From assembly GCA_964598025.1 (NCBI GenBank), contig CAZRAU010000108.1, forward strand, positions 1-10,506: a stretch of 10,506 bases of DNA, written 5' to 3'. The DNA comes from JALGWN01 sp964598025. GTDB lineage: Bacteria; Arandabacterota; Arandabacteria; Arandabacterales; Arandabacteraceae. Under the pieces are notes generated by a model. That model saw only the letters and a program-made list of their open reading frames with translations. It did no database searches and was not told where the DNA came from. Shown here one piece after another: positions 1 to 7,464 of the stretch. Positions within the stretch are counted from its first letter, which is position 1. The number at the start of each line of letters is the position of its first letter. Made by a program: the position numbers and the translations under genes.

Positions 1-600
1 TTGCTCGATCTCCCGAACCTCATAGCGTATGAAGTCTTCCTGCTTGTCTATGTATGCTATTTCCTGCTCGAGATCCTTTATCCGCCCGGCTGTCTCCAGG
101 AGGCCCTGCCGCCGCGCTCTCAGGCTCTCCCTCAATGGAATGAGATGGGCGAAATCATCGAGAAAGTCTATGTGACTCCTGGAATCCAGCAGGCGCTGGT
201 GCTCATGCTGGCCGTGGAAATCCACTAGGAGGTCGCCCAGCTCCCGCACCTGGGCAAGCGGCACGTGAACGCCGTTCAGGCTCGACTTCGATCTCGCGCC
301 CCTTGTGATCTCGCGTTCCAGCCGCAACATACCGTCCGGTGCTTTCACCTGGTGGAGGGCGCCCCTCACCTTGGCCAGCGTGACCTTGTCCAGCCTGAAG
401 AGCACCTCGACACGGCACGAATCCTGGCCCTTTCGCACCACCTCGTCGGAGACCCTTTCTCCCAAGACGAAACCGAGCGCACCGACTATGATCGACTTGC
501 CTGCGCCGGTCTCACCCGTGAGAACATTCAGTCCGGGGGCAAGGGCGATCGAGATGTCCTCAATGATGGCGTAGTTCTCAACCTTCAGTTCGGCAAGCAT
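1..600 (-). CDS. recN: DNA repair ATPase RecN, N-terminal 200 residues (3' end outside window)
   Basis: RecN is an SMC-like ABC ATPase that acts early in double-strand break repair by recombination. Translating the minus strand from the ATG at 600 gives 200 uninterrupted codons to the window edge. The start has the typical RecN opening (MLAELKVENYAIIEDISI), then a Walker A motif GETGAGKS at residues 29-36. The HGQHEHQ segment at about 129-135 is the RecN Q-loop region. After it begins a charged helical stretch, the first part of the coiled-coil arm. The family is about 550-570 residues long, so roughly the last two thirds, including Walker B and the signature motif, lie outside. GGAGAGGT at 610-617, nine bases before the ATG, is a good ribosome binding site. 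It follows nadK by 24 bases, with no argR between them. Identification is firm. Confidence 0.95.
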   Translation of the reverse strand, partial: MLAELKVENYAIIEDISIALAPGLNVLTGETGAGKSIIVGALGFVLGERVSDEVVRKGQDSCRVEVLFRLDKVTLAKVRGALHQVKAPDGMLRLEREITRGARSKSSLNGVHVPLAQVRELGDLLVDFHGQHEHQRLLDSRSHIDFLDDFAHLIPLRESLRARRQGLLETAGRIKDLEQEIAYIDKQEDFIRYEVREIEQ

Positions 601-609
601 GAATATCCG

Positions 610-617
610 ACCTCTCC
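610..617 (-). promoter_or_regulatory. recN ribosome binding site
   Basis: GGAGAGGT on the minus strand lies nine bases before the recN ATG at 600 and within the 24-base gap after nadK. It supports this ATG as the start and suggests recN is initiated on its own and not only by coupling to nadK. Confidence 0.75.
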
Positions 618-624
618 GGCAGGA

Positions 625-1509
625 TTACGATTTGCGTCTGGAGTCGCCCCACTTGAGTTTGCTGCTGAGAACTTCATAGAAAGTCCTGTACCCCGACAGC
701 ACCAGCCTCGTCTTCTGTTCGGACCTGGTGAATACGATCCTGTCGCCGGAGAGAAGATCGAAACCCACCTGGCCGTCCACGGTGAGCTTTACCTCCGGCT
801 CGCCATACAGAGAATGGCCGGCCCAGAGATCCACGCTCAGTTCCTGTGTGGGAGCGAGAATCATCGGCCTCACGGCCAGCGCATGAGGGCAAATCGGTGT
901 AGCGATGATCGCCTCCGTGGCGGGATTCACTATCGGACCGCCTGCCGACAGTGAGTAGGCCGTCGAACCGGTGGGGGTGGATATGATCAGGCCGTCCGCC
1001 GTATAAGTCGTAACATAGCCGCAATCCACGGCGATCTTGACCTCGATCACGCGCGATAGCGCCCCCTTGTTTATGACAATATCGTTGAGGGCGGTGACAT
1101 GCTCTACCTGCTCGCCGTTTCGGAACACGGATCCATCCACATTCATGCGGTCCTCATACCTGAAACCGCCGCCGAGGATCCCCTCGAGCGACTCATACAT
1201 CTCATCCACAGTAACCTCGGTGAGAAAACCAAGGCTTCCGATGTTCACGCCCAGTACCGGTATCAACCTGTCCCCGACCGCTCTGGCCGCTCGGAGAAGC
1301 GTCCCATCTCCACCCACGGCGATGACTATGTCGCTCCTGCCACCCACCTCGTCAAGCGGTCTGACGTTGTCACACTGAAGCACACCCGCCAGATCGTCCC
1401 ATACCAGTGCAGCCACACCCCTGGCCTCCAGCCAGGCAATGAGCCCGGTGACAAGACCGCCGATATCCGGCTTACGCTTGTTGGCTACTATTCCGCAGTT
1501 CTTGATCAT
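625..1509 (-). CDS. nadK: NAD kinase
   Basis: NAD kinase phosphorylates NAD to NADP using ATP or polyphosphate in the cytosol and is the only source of NADP. The 294-residue protein has the full family signature: GGDGT at 66-70 (the Asp is the catalytic residue), NIGSLGFLTE at 89-98, the ND pair at 142-143 in ALNDIVINKG, and the conserved TGSTAYSLSAGGP glycine-rich segment at about 180-192 that contacts the nucleotide. Length is normal for bacterial NadK. The ATG at 1509 lies only three bases after the dxs stop. The nearest SD-like sequence (AGG about 12 bases upstream) is weak, so translation is probably coupled to dxs. The downstream neighbour is recN, a pairing also found in Escherichia coli. 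Nothing is missing from the protein. Confidence 0.96.
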   Translation of the reverse strand: MIKNCGIVANKRKPDIGGLVTGLIAWLEARGVAALVWDDLAGVLQCDNVRPLDEVGGRSDIVIAVGGDGTLLRAARAVGDRLIPVLGVNIGSLGFLTEVTVDEMYESLEGILGGGFRYEDRMNVDGSVFRNGEQVEHVTALNDIVINKGALSRVIEVKIAVDCGYVTTYTADGLIISTPTGSTAYSLSAGGPIVNPATEAIIATPICPHALAVRPMILAPTQELSVDLWAGHSLYGEPEVKLTVDGQVGFDLLSGDRIVFTRSEQKTRLVLSGYRTFYEVLSSKLKWGDSRRKS

Positions 1510-1512
1510 GGC

Positions 1513-3399
1513 TCAGGTCAACCTGCTCAATGCCGCTCTGACCGTGTCTGCTATCGACGCAGCCGAAAGACCGGCTTCCGCAAGGAGCGCCGCCCTCGTA
1601 CCATGCGCAATGAACCGGTCCGGAAGACCGATCATCGCGACAGGGGTCGTCATCCCCTTGCTCGAAAGCAATTCACCCACGCCGCTGCCGAACCCGCCGC
1701 AAATCGCGTTTTCCTCGACGGTCACCACGAGTTTGACTTGCGACGCTATATTCACTACGACATCCGCATCAAGGGGTTTGACGAAACGCCCATTGACTAC
1801 CCAGCACTCTATGCCCTGACCTCTCAGAGCCGATGCCGCCTCCAGGCACGGATGCACCATCGAGCCGATACCGATCAGGGCAACGTCGCCGCCACGCTCA
1901 AGAACTTCTGCCTTGGCGATCTCCAGCGGGGTCAGGTCGCTGTCCAATTCCACACCGAGACCATAGTCTCTCTGATAGCGGACCGCTATCGGTCCGTCGT
2001 CATAGCCGACCATGGTAGCGAGCATGTGCCGGAGTTCGTTTTCATCCTTGGGCGCCATCACGACCATATTCGGAATCCCTCTCAGGTAGCTGAGATCGAG
2101 GATCCCGTGATGGGTCGGCCCATCCTCTCCAACCAGGCCGCCCCGATCCACGGCGAAGCAGACATTGAGTTTCTGAAGTGCGACGTCATGGATTATCTGA
2201 TCATAGGCACGCTGGAGGAACGTGGAATAAACTGCAACCACCGGTTTCACACCCGCCCTTGCCAGACCCGCACTGAATGTCACGGCATGCTGCTCTGCGA
2301 TGCCGACATCATAAAACCTCTGGGGAAATCTCTTCCTGAACGCCGTGAGCCCCGTGCCCTCCGGCATGGCGGCCGTTATCGCCACGAGGTCCTTCCGCTT
2401 CGCGGCGAGCTCGGTGATGGTCTTGCCGAACACCTGCGTGTAGGACGGGAAATCCGAGCTCTTCTCCAGAATGCCTGTCTTCTTGTCGAAGGAGCCAATG
2501 CCGTGAAACTTGCTCGCGTCTTTCTCGGCATGAGCGTAGCCCTTGCCCTTTTTGGTTATGACATGTACCAACTGCGGCCCCTTGAAGTTCTTGATATGGT
2601 CCAGAACATGCACCATCTGCTCGATGTCATGGCCGTCAACGGGGCCGTAATAACGGAAGCCAAGCTCCTCGAACAGGATCCCCGGCACAACGAGGTTCTT
2701 GAGACTATCCTTGATACGGCCTCCGATAGCCTGGGCCTTCCCTCCGACCGTAGGGATCTTGCCCAGGAGTTCATAGACATCGGCCTCAAACCTTCTATAC
2801 ACCGGAGCCGAGATCAGCCTTGTCAGATACTGCGAGAGAGCTCCCACATTCCTGGATATCGACATCTTGTTCTCATTCAGAATCACTATCATGTCCTGCT
2901 TCAGGTGTCCGGCCTGATTTAGCCCCTCAAAGGCAAGACCACCTGTAAGAGCGCCGTCGCCGATCACGGCAACAACATGGTAGGCTTTTCCCGTAACGTC
3001 CCTGGCGCACGCCAGGCCGAGCGCGGCGGAAATCGACGTGCTGGCGTGGCCTGTGCCGAAGGCATCGTGCGGACTCTCGTCGATTCTCGGAAAGCCGCTT
3101 ACGCCACCCTTCATCCTCAGGTTCTCGAATCTCTCCCTGCGTCCCGTCAGGATCTTGTGCGCGTATGCCTGGTGCCCGACATCCCACACGATCTTGTCCT
3201 TGGGGGAATCGAAGCAATAGTGGAGGGCAAGCGTGAGATCCACAACGCCCAGGCTCGGCGCAAGGTGGCCGCCGGTCCTGGAAACGACGGAGACTATCTT
3301 CTCCCTTATCTCCTGCGCCAGATCGCAGAGATTCGCCAGGGAAAGCCCCTTAAGGTCCTGCGGGTCGTTAATGCTATCAAGCAACGACGTCGTATCCAA
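1513..3399 (-). CDS. dxs: 1-deoxy-D-xylulose-5-phosphate synthase
   Basis: Dxs condenses pyruvate and glyceraldehyde 3-phosphate to DXP with thiamine diphosphate (TPP), the first step of the non-mevalonate isoprenoid pathway. The 628-residue frame shows the transketolase-like layout. RTGGH at 41-45 carries the conserved His. The TPP-binding motif begins GDGALTGG at 147-154 and closes with NENK at 175-178. The pyrimidine domain has YDVGIAEQHAVTFSAGLA from 363, with catalytic Glu at 369. DRGGLVGEDGPTHHG lies at 418-432, and a C-terminal transketolase domain follows from about 490. The start is uncertain. The TTG at 3399 directly abuts its SD-like TGAGGAGG, leaving no spacing. A second TTG at 3384 (623 residues) has a 15-base spacing and fits the usual family N-terminus slightly better. 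The gene follows ispA, so two isoprenoid enzymes are side by side. Confidence 0.97.
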   Translation of the reverse strand: MDTTSLLDSINDPQDLKGLSLANLCDLAQEIREKIVSVVSRTGGHLAPSLGVVDLTLALHYCFDSPKDKIVWDVGHQAYAHKILTGRRERFENLRMKGGVSGFPRIDESPHDAFGTGHASTSISAALGLACARDVTGKAYHVVAVIGDGALTGGLAFEGLNQAGHLKQDMIVILNENKMSISRNVGALSQYLTRLISAPVYRRFEADVYELLGKIPTVGGKAQAIGGRIKDSLKNLVVPGILFEELGFRYYGPVDGHDIEQMVHVLDHIKNFKGPQLVHVITKKGKGYAHAEKDASKFHGIGSFDKKTGILEKSSDFPSYTQVFGKTITELAAKRKDLVAITAAMPEGTGLTAFRKRFPQRFYDVGIAEQHAVTFSAGLARAGVKPVVAVYSTFLQRAYDQIIHDVALQKLNVCFAVDRGGLVGEDGPTHHGILDLSYLRGIPNMVVMAPKDENELRHMLATMVGYDDGPIAVRYQRDYGLGVELDSDLTPLEIAKAEVLERGGDVALIGIGSMVHPCLEAASALRGQGIECWVVNGRFVKPLDADVVVNIASQVKLVVTVEENAICGGFGSGVGELLSSKGMTTPVAMIGLPDRFIAHGTRAALLAEAGLSAASIADTVRAALSRLT

Positions 3400-3407
3400 C
3401 CTCCTCA
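3400..3407 (-). promoter_or_regulatory. SD-like sequence overlapping the ispA stop, for dxs
   Basis: TGAGGAGG on the minus strand includes the ispA TGA stop as its first three bases. The strong GAGGAGG core ends exactly where the TTG at 3399 begins. It is the only clear SD for dxs, but it is too close to that TTG and rather far (15 bases) from the TTG at 3384, so the dxs start cannot be settled from spacing alone. Confidence 0.55.
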
Positions 3408-4310
3408 GGACGACCGTCTGATTACAAGGTCGGCCATCGATAACAAAGGTAGAGCACCGACCCCAATGTGCGCAACAGAATCCTTCGCTTCGTCGACAAG
3501 CCTCGCGGCCATCTGTCTGGACATACCAAGCCCGAAAACACCGGGATACGTTGCCTTGTGCTTGCGCTTATCCAACGATGCACCCGACTTGAGATCCCCG
3601 AAACCACCCTCAGCATCCAGGATGTCGTCAGTTATCTGAAAGGCAAGCCCGAGCTTTCGCCCGTATTCGGAGATGCACGCGATCAGGGCCTCGCCTGCCT
3701 CCGCCACCAAAGCCCCACAGCGCCCTGAGGCTTCGATCAGAGCCGCGGTTTTGTGCGAATGGATGTACTCGATTGTCTCCGCCCCCACACCACGACCTTC
3801 GCTTTCCATGTCCACAACCTGCCCCGCCACCATACCTTCGCTCCCGATAGCATGCAATAGGTCCTCGAGCACCCCGATCGTCCTCGCGGCCCCCAACTCC
3901 CTTGCACCTTCCCTGACCAGCAGATCGACGGCAAGCGTGAGAAGGGCATCTCCCGCCAGAACGGCCATGGCCTCACCGAACACCTTGTGGTTGGTCGGCT
4001 TGCCCCTTCTGAGATCGTCGTCGTCCATGCAGGGAAGGTCATCATGGATAAGGGAGTAGGTGTGAACCAGCTCTATGGCGCAGGCTACAGGCATGACGGA
4101 GCTGCCGTCACCCCCGCAGGCCTCGAAACACGCCCGGCAGAGTATGGGCCTGAAGCGCTTGCCCCCGCTGAAGACGCTATATCTGATAGACTTGTGGAGG
4201 CTCTGCGGATACTCGGTTTCAGGCGGAAGGTAGGCGTCCAGGGCCGCCTCTATTTCCTTCCTGCCGGTCTCCATATAACTTCTGAGATTGAAACTCTTGG
4301 TCTTCCGCAT
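3405..4310 (-). CDS. ispA: short-chain polyprenyl diphosphate synthase (farnesyl diphosphate synthase type)
   Basis: This enzyme joins isopentenyl diphosphate units to an allylic primer, most likely making farnesyl diphosphate for quinones and cell-wall lipid carriers. The 301-residue all-helical protein has GGKRFRP at 49-55, the first Asp-rich motif DDLPCMD at 90-96 followed by DDDLRRGKPTNHKVFGE, and the second motif DDILD at 228-232. The two extra residues inside the first motif (DDx4D) are typical of bacterial IspA and of the related type II geranylgeranyl synthases. Product length (C15 or C20) cannot be fixed from this. The ATG at 4310 is nine bases after xseB and in the xseB frame, with AGGAG about 17 bases upstream, which is long. 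An in-frame ATG at 4274 would give 289 residues, also a normal length. The xseB-ispA-dxs order is widely conserved. Confidence 0.95.
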   Translation of the reverse strand: MRKTKSFNLRSYMETGRKEIEAALDAYLPPETEYPQSLHKSIRYSVFSGGKRFRPILCRACFEACGGDGSSVMPVACAIELVHTYSLIHDDLPCMDDDDLRRGKPTNHKVFGEAMAVLAGDALLTLAVDLLVREGARELGAARTIGVLEDLLHAIGSEGMVAGQVVDMESEGRGVGAETIEYIHSHKTAALIEASGRCGALVAEAGEALIACISEYGRKLGLAFQITDDILDAEGGFGDLKSGASLDKRKHKATYPGVFGLGMSRQMAARLVDEAKDSVAHIGVGALPLLSMADLVIRRSS

Positions 4311-4319
4311 GATACTGAA

Positions 4320-4553
4320 TCAATCATCTCCTGATTCGTTCAGGGGTTCAAGTGTAAAACCGGATTCACCCGTTTTCACGAGCTTGCTGACTCTTGCCTC
4401 GGCCTTCTCGAGTTTCTCCTGGCATGTACGCGCCAGCTTGACCGCTTCCTCGAACCGGTCGAGTGACTCCTCCAGCGGGAGATCGCCCTTCTCCAGGTCC
4501 GCGACGATCTTCTCTATTCGCTTCATAGCCTGTTCGAAAGTCATCTCACCCAT
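4320..4553 (-). CDS. xseB: exodeoxyribonuclease VII small subunit
   Basis: XseB is the small helical subunit of exonuclease VII; several copies bind each XseA to form the enzyme that degrades single-stranded DNA to short oligonucleotides. The 77-residue protein matches the family in length and pattern: MTFEQAMKRIEKIVADLEKG near the N-terminus, then PLEESLDRFEEAVKLARTCQ and a K/E-rich second helix, ending in an acidic tail. Its ATG directly follows the xseA stop (TAGATG), with no gap. A strong GGAGGAGG lies eight bases upstream inside the end of xseA. This arrangement fits the excess of small subunit needed for the complex. Confidence 0.95.
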   Translation of the reverse strand: MGEMTFEQAMKRIEKIVADLEKGDLPLEESLDRFEEAVKLARTCQEKLEKAEARVSKLVKTGESGFTLEPLNESGDD

Positions 4554-5783
4554 CTATTCCCCCTCCTCCGTGCTCTCCACTCGTGACACCGCACTCCCCC
4601 GGAAGAATCTGATCCTGAGGCGCTCGCCCACATTCACTTGTCCGGCACCCTTCACCACCTCATCGGTGGCCGCAAGAAACACAATGGAATAGCCCCGCTC
4701 CAATGTGGATAGCGGGCTTAAGGCCTCCACCTTGCCCATAAGACCGGCAAGCCTCGCCTGTCCGGACTCAATGCGGGCTTCCACCGTCTTCCGCGCCCCT
4801 CCAAGGGCCTCATCCAGGTCGCGCATTCCGACCGTTACGCGGTCTCTCACGGCCCTCATACCGTAATGCGTACTCAGGCTCCCGATGAAAGTCTTGCCCC
4901 TCTCGATCCGGCCGGCAAGGACGGTTCCCGCTCTCCGCAAGAGGCCTTCCAGCCGCGTCGATGCATCCACGTAGTCCGCAAGGACCAGCGTCGGCGCAGC
5001 GGAAGGGGTCGGAACCCGGGCATCGGCTGCGAAATCGGCTATTGTGAAGTCAATCTCATGCCCCACCGCCGACACCACCGGGATCTCGGATGCCACTATG
5101 GCCCTCGCCACGACTTCCTCGTTGAACGCCCAGAGATCTTCAATCGATCCGCCACCCCTTGCCAGGATGATAACATCGAATCCACCTTCTGCGTTCAAGA
5201 AACCGATTGCCTCCGCGATTTCTTCCTTGGCTCCCTCCCCCTGTACCCTCACAGGGTAGACCACTATTTCCACCCCTGCATGTATCCTTGTCGCAACTCG
5301 TATCACGTCCCTGACGGCGGCCCCGGTGGGCGACGTGACCACAGCGATCCTCGATGGAAACCTGGGCAGGTCTTGCTTCAGAGCCTGATCAAAAAGCCCT
5401 TCCTTCGCCAGCTTCTCCTTCAGCCTGGCGAAAGCCGCGTAGAGCTCGCCCCTGCCCACCGGGAGCAGGTTGGTTACGATCAGCTCGTACTGCCCTTGGC
5501 GCTCATAGACTGTGAGCCGCCCCAGGACATACATCTTGAGTCCATCCTCGGGTTTGGCGACAACGCGCCGGGCAGCACCGCTGAAGAACACGCACTTGAT
5601 TTGCGAGCTCTCATCTTTCAAGGTGAAGTATGTGTGGCCGGATGAATGGGCGGTGCAATTCGAGATCTCACCCACTATCCAGATCGAGGGGAACTGCTTT
5701 TCGATAAGGTCCTTCAGGAAGGACGTCAGCTCGGTTACCGTATAGACCTTGTCATCCGGAACGGCCGCATCTATGCCTTGCAT
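4554..5783 (-). CDS. xseA: exodeoxyribonuclease VII large subunit
   Basis: XseA is the catalytic subunit of exonuclease VII, which cuts single-stranded DNA from both ends and takes part in repair and mismatch processing. In the longest frame (412 residues from a GTG at 5792) an N-terminal OB-fold begins at YTVTELTSFL (about 17) and includes VGEISNCTAHSSGHTYFTLKD. The catalytic core has FPSRIAVVTSPTGAAVRDV at about 145-163, ARGGGSIEDLWAFNE at 211-225 and GHEIDFTIADFAADARVPTP at 244-263. A coiled-coil region follows, and the C-terminal LSPLSTLERGYSI at 358-370 is also a family mark. I place the start at the ATG at 5783 (AGGTG six bases upstream); the GTG at 5792 (AAGGTGG four bases upstream) is nearly as good. 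Either way the start lies inside the end of folD, so translation is probably coupled. Confidence 0.95.
   Translation of the reverse strand: MQGIDAAVPDDKVYTVTELTSFLKDLIEKQFPSIWIVGEISNCTAHSSGHTYFTLKDESSQIKCVFFSGAARRVVAKPEDGLKMYVLGRLTVYERQGQYELIVTNLLPVGRGELYAAFARLKEKLAKEGLFDQALKQDLPRFPSRIAVVTSPTGAAVRDVIRVATRIHAGVEIVVYPVRVQGEGAKEEIAEAIGFLNAEGGFDVIILARGGGSIEDLWAFNEEVVARAIVASEIPVVSAVGHEIDFTIADFAADARVPTPSAAPTLVLADYVDASTRLEGLLRRAGTVLAGRIERGKTFIGSLSTHYGMRAVRDRVTVGMRDLDEALGGARKTVEARIESGQARLAGLMGKVEALSPLSTLERGYSIVFLAATDEVVKGAGQVNVGERLRIRFFRGSAVSRVESTEEGE
4562..4569 (-). promoter_or_regulatory. xseB ribosome binding site within the end of xseA
   Basis: GGAGGAGG on the minus strand, eight bases before the xseB ATG, lies inside the last codons of xseA. 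It is among the strongest SD sequences in the window and would allow high xseB expression independent of coupling. Confidence 0.8.
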
Positions 5784-6658
5784 CCGCAGCACCTAGCCAC
5801 CTTAAGAGTATTCTTCAGCAGCATGCCGACGGTCAGAGGGCCGACGCCGCCGGGGACAGGTGTTATAAACGCGGCCTTAGTGAGAATAGCATCGAAGTCG
5901 GCGTCTCCGACAAGACGATATCCTCTCTTGGCCGATGGGTCTTCGACCCTGTTCATGCCTACGTCAACAACGGTGCACCCGGGCCGTACCATGTCGGCCC
6001 TGAGAAACCTCGGACTCCCCAGAGCCGTCACGACAACGTCGGCATCTCTGGTGTGCCGCGCGACATCCGCGGTCCTGGAATGGCAGATCGTCACCGTGCA
6101 GTCCCTGCCCTTGGTCTTCTGCACCAGAAGCGCGGCAAGAGGTTTGCCCACAATATTGCTTCTGCCGATTATTACGACATCCGAGCCGTCGAGAGGCACC
6201 TTGTAGTGGTCGAGCATTCGGACTATGCCGGCGGGCGTACAAGCCACCGTATGAGGGAACCCCAGCAAGAGCTTGCCCATGTTCTCAGGGGCGAACCCGT
6301 CCACGTCCTTGGCGGGATCCAACGCGCACAAGACGGCGTTGGAGTCGATCTCAGGCGGTAGCGGCAGCTGCACCAGGATGCCATGGACCGCCCGATTATC
6401 GTTGAGATCTCCGATCAGCTTCAAGAGATCGCCTTGAGACAGCGACGCCGGGAGTCTGAGGGTGGTCGAGTCTATGCCCACCCGCTTGCAGGCCCTCTCC
6501 TTGCTGCCGACATAGACTTTTGATGCCGGGTCGTCACCGACCAGGACAACCGTGAGATTTGGATTGATACCCTTAGCCCTGAGGCCGGCAACCTCTGCGG
6601 TCACTTCGGCTTCTATCTCCTCGGCAAGCGGCTTGCCTTCCAGCAGTGTAGCAGGCAT
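5771..6658 (-). CDS. folD: bifunctional methylenetetrahydrofolate dehydrogenase / methenyltetrahydrofolate cyclohydrolase
   Basis: FolD interconverts 5,10-methylene-, 5,10-methenyl- and 10-formyl-tetrahydrofolate with NADP, feeding one-carbon units to purine and formyl-methionine synthesis. Counting from the ATG at 6658 the protein has 295 residues. It shows Y49 and K53 in SKVYVGSKERACKR (the catalytic Tyr and Lys), then GILVQLPLP, DVDGFAPENMGKL, the Rossmann GRSNIVGKPLAALL loop, and the closing signature PVPGGVGPLTVGMLL. An upstream in-frame TTG at 6661 would add one residue, but the ATG fits better: GAGGG at 6665-6669 is six bases away, and the ymdB stop overlaps this ATG by one base (TGATG). 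The last residues are CCGCKA, a Cys-rich tail encoded where the xseA start overlaps. The neighbours are not folate genes. Confidence 0.97.
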   Translation of the reverse strand: MPATLLEGKPLAEEIEAEVTAEVAGLRAKGINPNLTVVLVGDDPASKVYVGSKERACKRVGIDSTTLRLPASLSQGDLLKLIGDLNDNRAVHGILVQLPLPPEIDSNAVLCALDPAKDVDGFAPENMGKLLLGFPHTVACTPAGIVRMLDHYKVPLDGSDVVIIGRSNIVGKPLAALLVQKTKGRDCTVTICHSRTADVARHTRDADVVVTALGSPRFLRADMVRPGCTVVDVGMNRVEDPSAKRGYRLVGDADFDAILTKAAFITPVPGGVGPLTVGMLLKNTLKVARCCGCKA

Positions 6659-7464
6659 CAATATCCCTCGGCTTCCACAGAACGGACCACGCGTGTGATC
6701 CCGACAGCCTTACGACTCTTGCTTTCAATGGAAATCACAACGCCGGACAGCCTCGCGTCATCTCTCGCCTGATCGAACCGGTTGGGTATCCCGGTCAGAA
6801 ACCTGTTTATGATTGCCTCTTTCTCTATACCTATTACCGAATCGAATGATCCGGTCATGCCGGCATCCGTGATATAGGCGGCGCCGCCGGGAAGCACCCG
6901 CTCATCAGCGGTCTGCACGTGGGTATGGGTCCCCACCACGGCGGCCACCCGTCCATCGAGGTACCATCCTATCGCGATCTTCTCGCTGGTCGCCTCGGCA
7001 TGTATGTCAACAAGTGTAATGGCATCCTGAATCTGCTCCAATAGCATGTCGGCGACCCGAAAGGGGCAGTCTATAGCTCTCATGAAGACCCTGCCCTGAA
7101 GATTGATGACACCGATCTTGAGACCGCTTCTGGTACGGTAGACACCACACCCCCTCCCGGGGACACCGGGCGGATAGTTGTGAGGCCGGAGTACCACGTC
7201 CATGGAGTCCAGGAAGGGAACCATCGCTCGCTTGTCCCAGATATGATTACCCGAGGTGAGAACATCTATCCCATAGGAAATGAGCTCGTCCGCTACCTTC
7301 TTGGTCAAGCCGAAACCGCCCGCCGCGTTTTCGCAGTTGGCAATTGTGAATTCGATGCCGAACTCGCGCTGGAGGCCGGGGAGAAGGCCGGCGACCGCCT
7401 TGCGGCCCTGGTGTCCTACAATGTCCCCAACGAAAAGGACGTTGAGATCTCCCCTATTTTGCAT
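6658..7464 (-). CDS. ymdB: YmdB-family metallophosphoesterase (2',3'-cyclic nucleotide phosphodiesterase)
   Basis: YmdB is a cytosolic dinuclear-metal phosphoesterase; the Bacillus subtilis protein hydrolyses 2',3'-cyclic nucleotides and affects biofilm and motility decisions. The 268-residue protein carries the metal ligands in order: GDIVG with D14, ANCENAAGG at 42-50 (N43, E45, N46), GNHIWD at 72-77 with H74, D153 and H155 in VDIHAEATSEK, and GTHTHVQTAD at 178-187 with H180 and H182. One small oddity is Cys at 44, where Gly is usual as I recall the family (NGEN). The ATG at 7464 lies 11 bases inside the end of rny, so the two are translationally coupled. The rny-ymdB pairing is conserved in many bacteria and fits RNA turnover yielding cyclic nucleotides for YmdB. 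The actual substrate here is inferred. Confidence 0.93.
   Translation of the reverse strand: MQNRGDLNVLFVGDIVGHQGRKAVAGLLPGLQREFGIEFTIANCENAAGGFGLTKKVADELISYGIDVLTSGNHIWDKRAMVPFLDSMDVVLRPHNYPPGVPGRGCGVYRTRSGLKIGVINLQGRVFMRAIDCPFRVADMLLEQIQDAITLVDIHAEATSEKIAIGWYLDGRVAAVVGTHTHVQTADERVLPGGAAYITDAGMTGSFDSVIGIEKEAIINRFLTGIPNRFDQARDDARLSGVVISIESKSRKAVGITRVVRSVEAEGY
6665..6669 (-). promoter_or_regulatory. folD ribosome binding site within the end of ymdB
   Basis: GAGGG on the minus strand is six bases before the ATG at 6658 and only nine before the alternative TTG at 6661. Together with the TGATG stop-start overlap it favours the ATG as the folD start. Confidence 0.65.

Noticed and set aside
265..954. 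A 229-codon plus-strand frame opposite recN and nadK
   Set aside because: It crosses the recN/nadK junction and is antisense to both real genes; its composition is that of a shadow frame, and no SD or family motif supports it.
1099..2922. A 607-codon open frame on the plus strand, opposite nadK and dxs
   Set aside because: It is the antisense shadow of two clear genes: dxs and nadK have intact family motifs on the other strand, and the plus-strand protein has no recognisable domain, spans a gene boundary and is rich in His, Arg and Pro as shadow frames are. Long antisense frames are expected at this GC content.
4866..5645. A 259-codon plus-strand frame opposite xseA
   Set aside because: It lies wholly within xseA, whose catalytic motifs are intact on the minus strand, and its translation resembles no protein I know.
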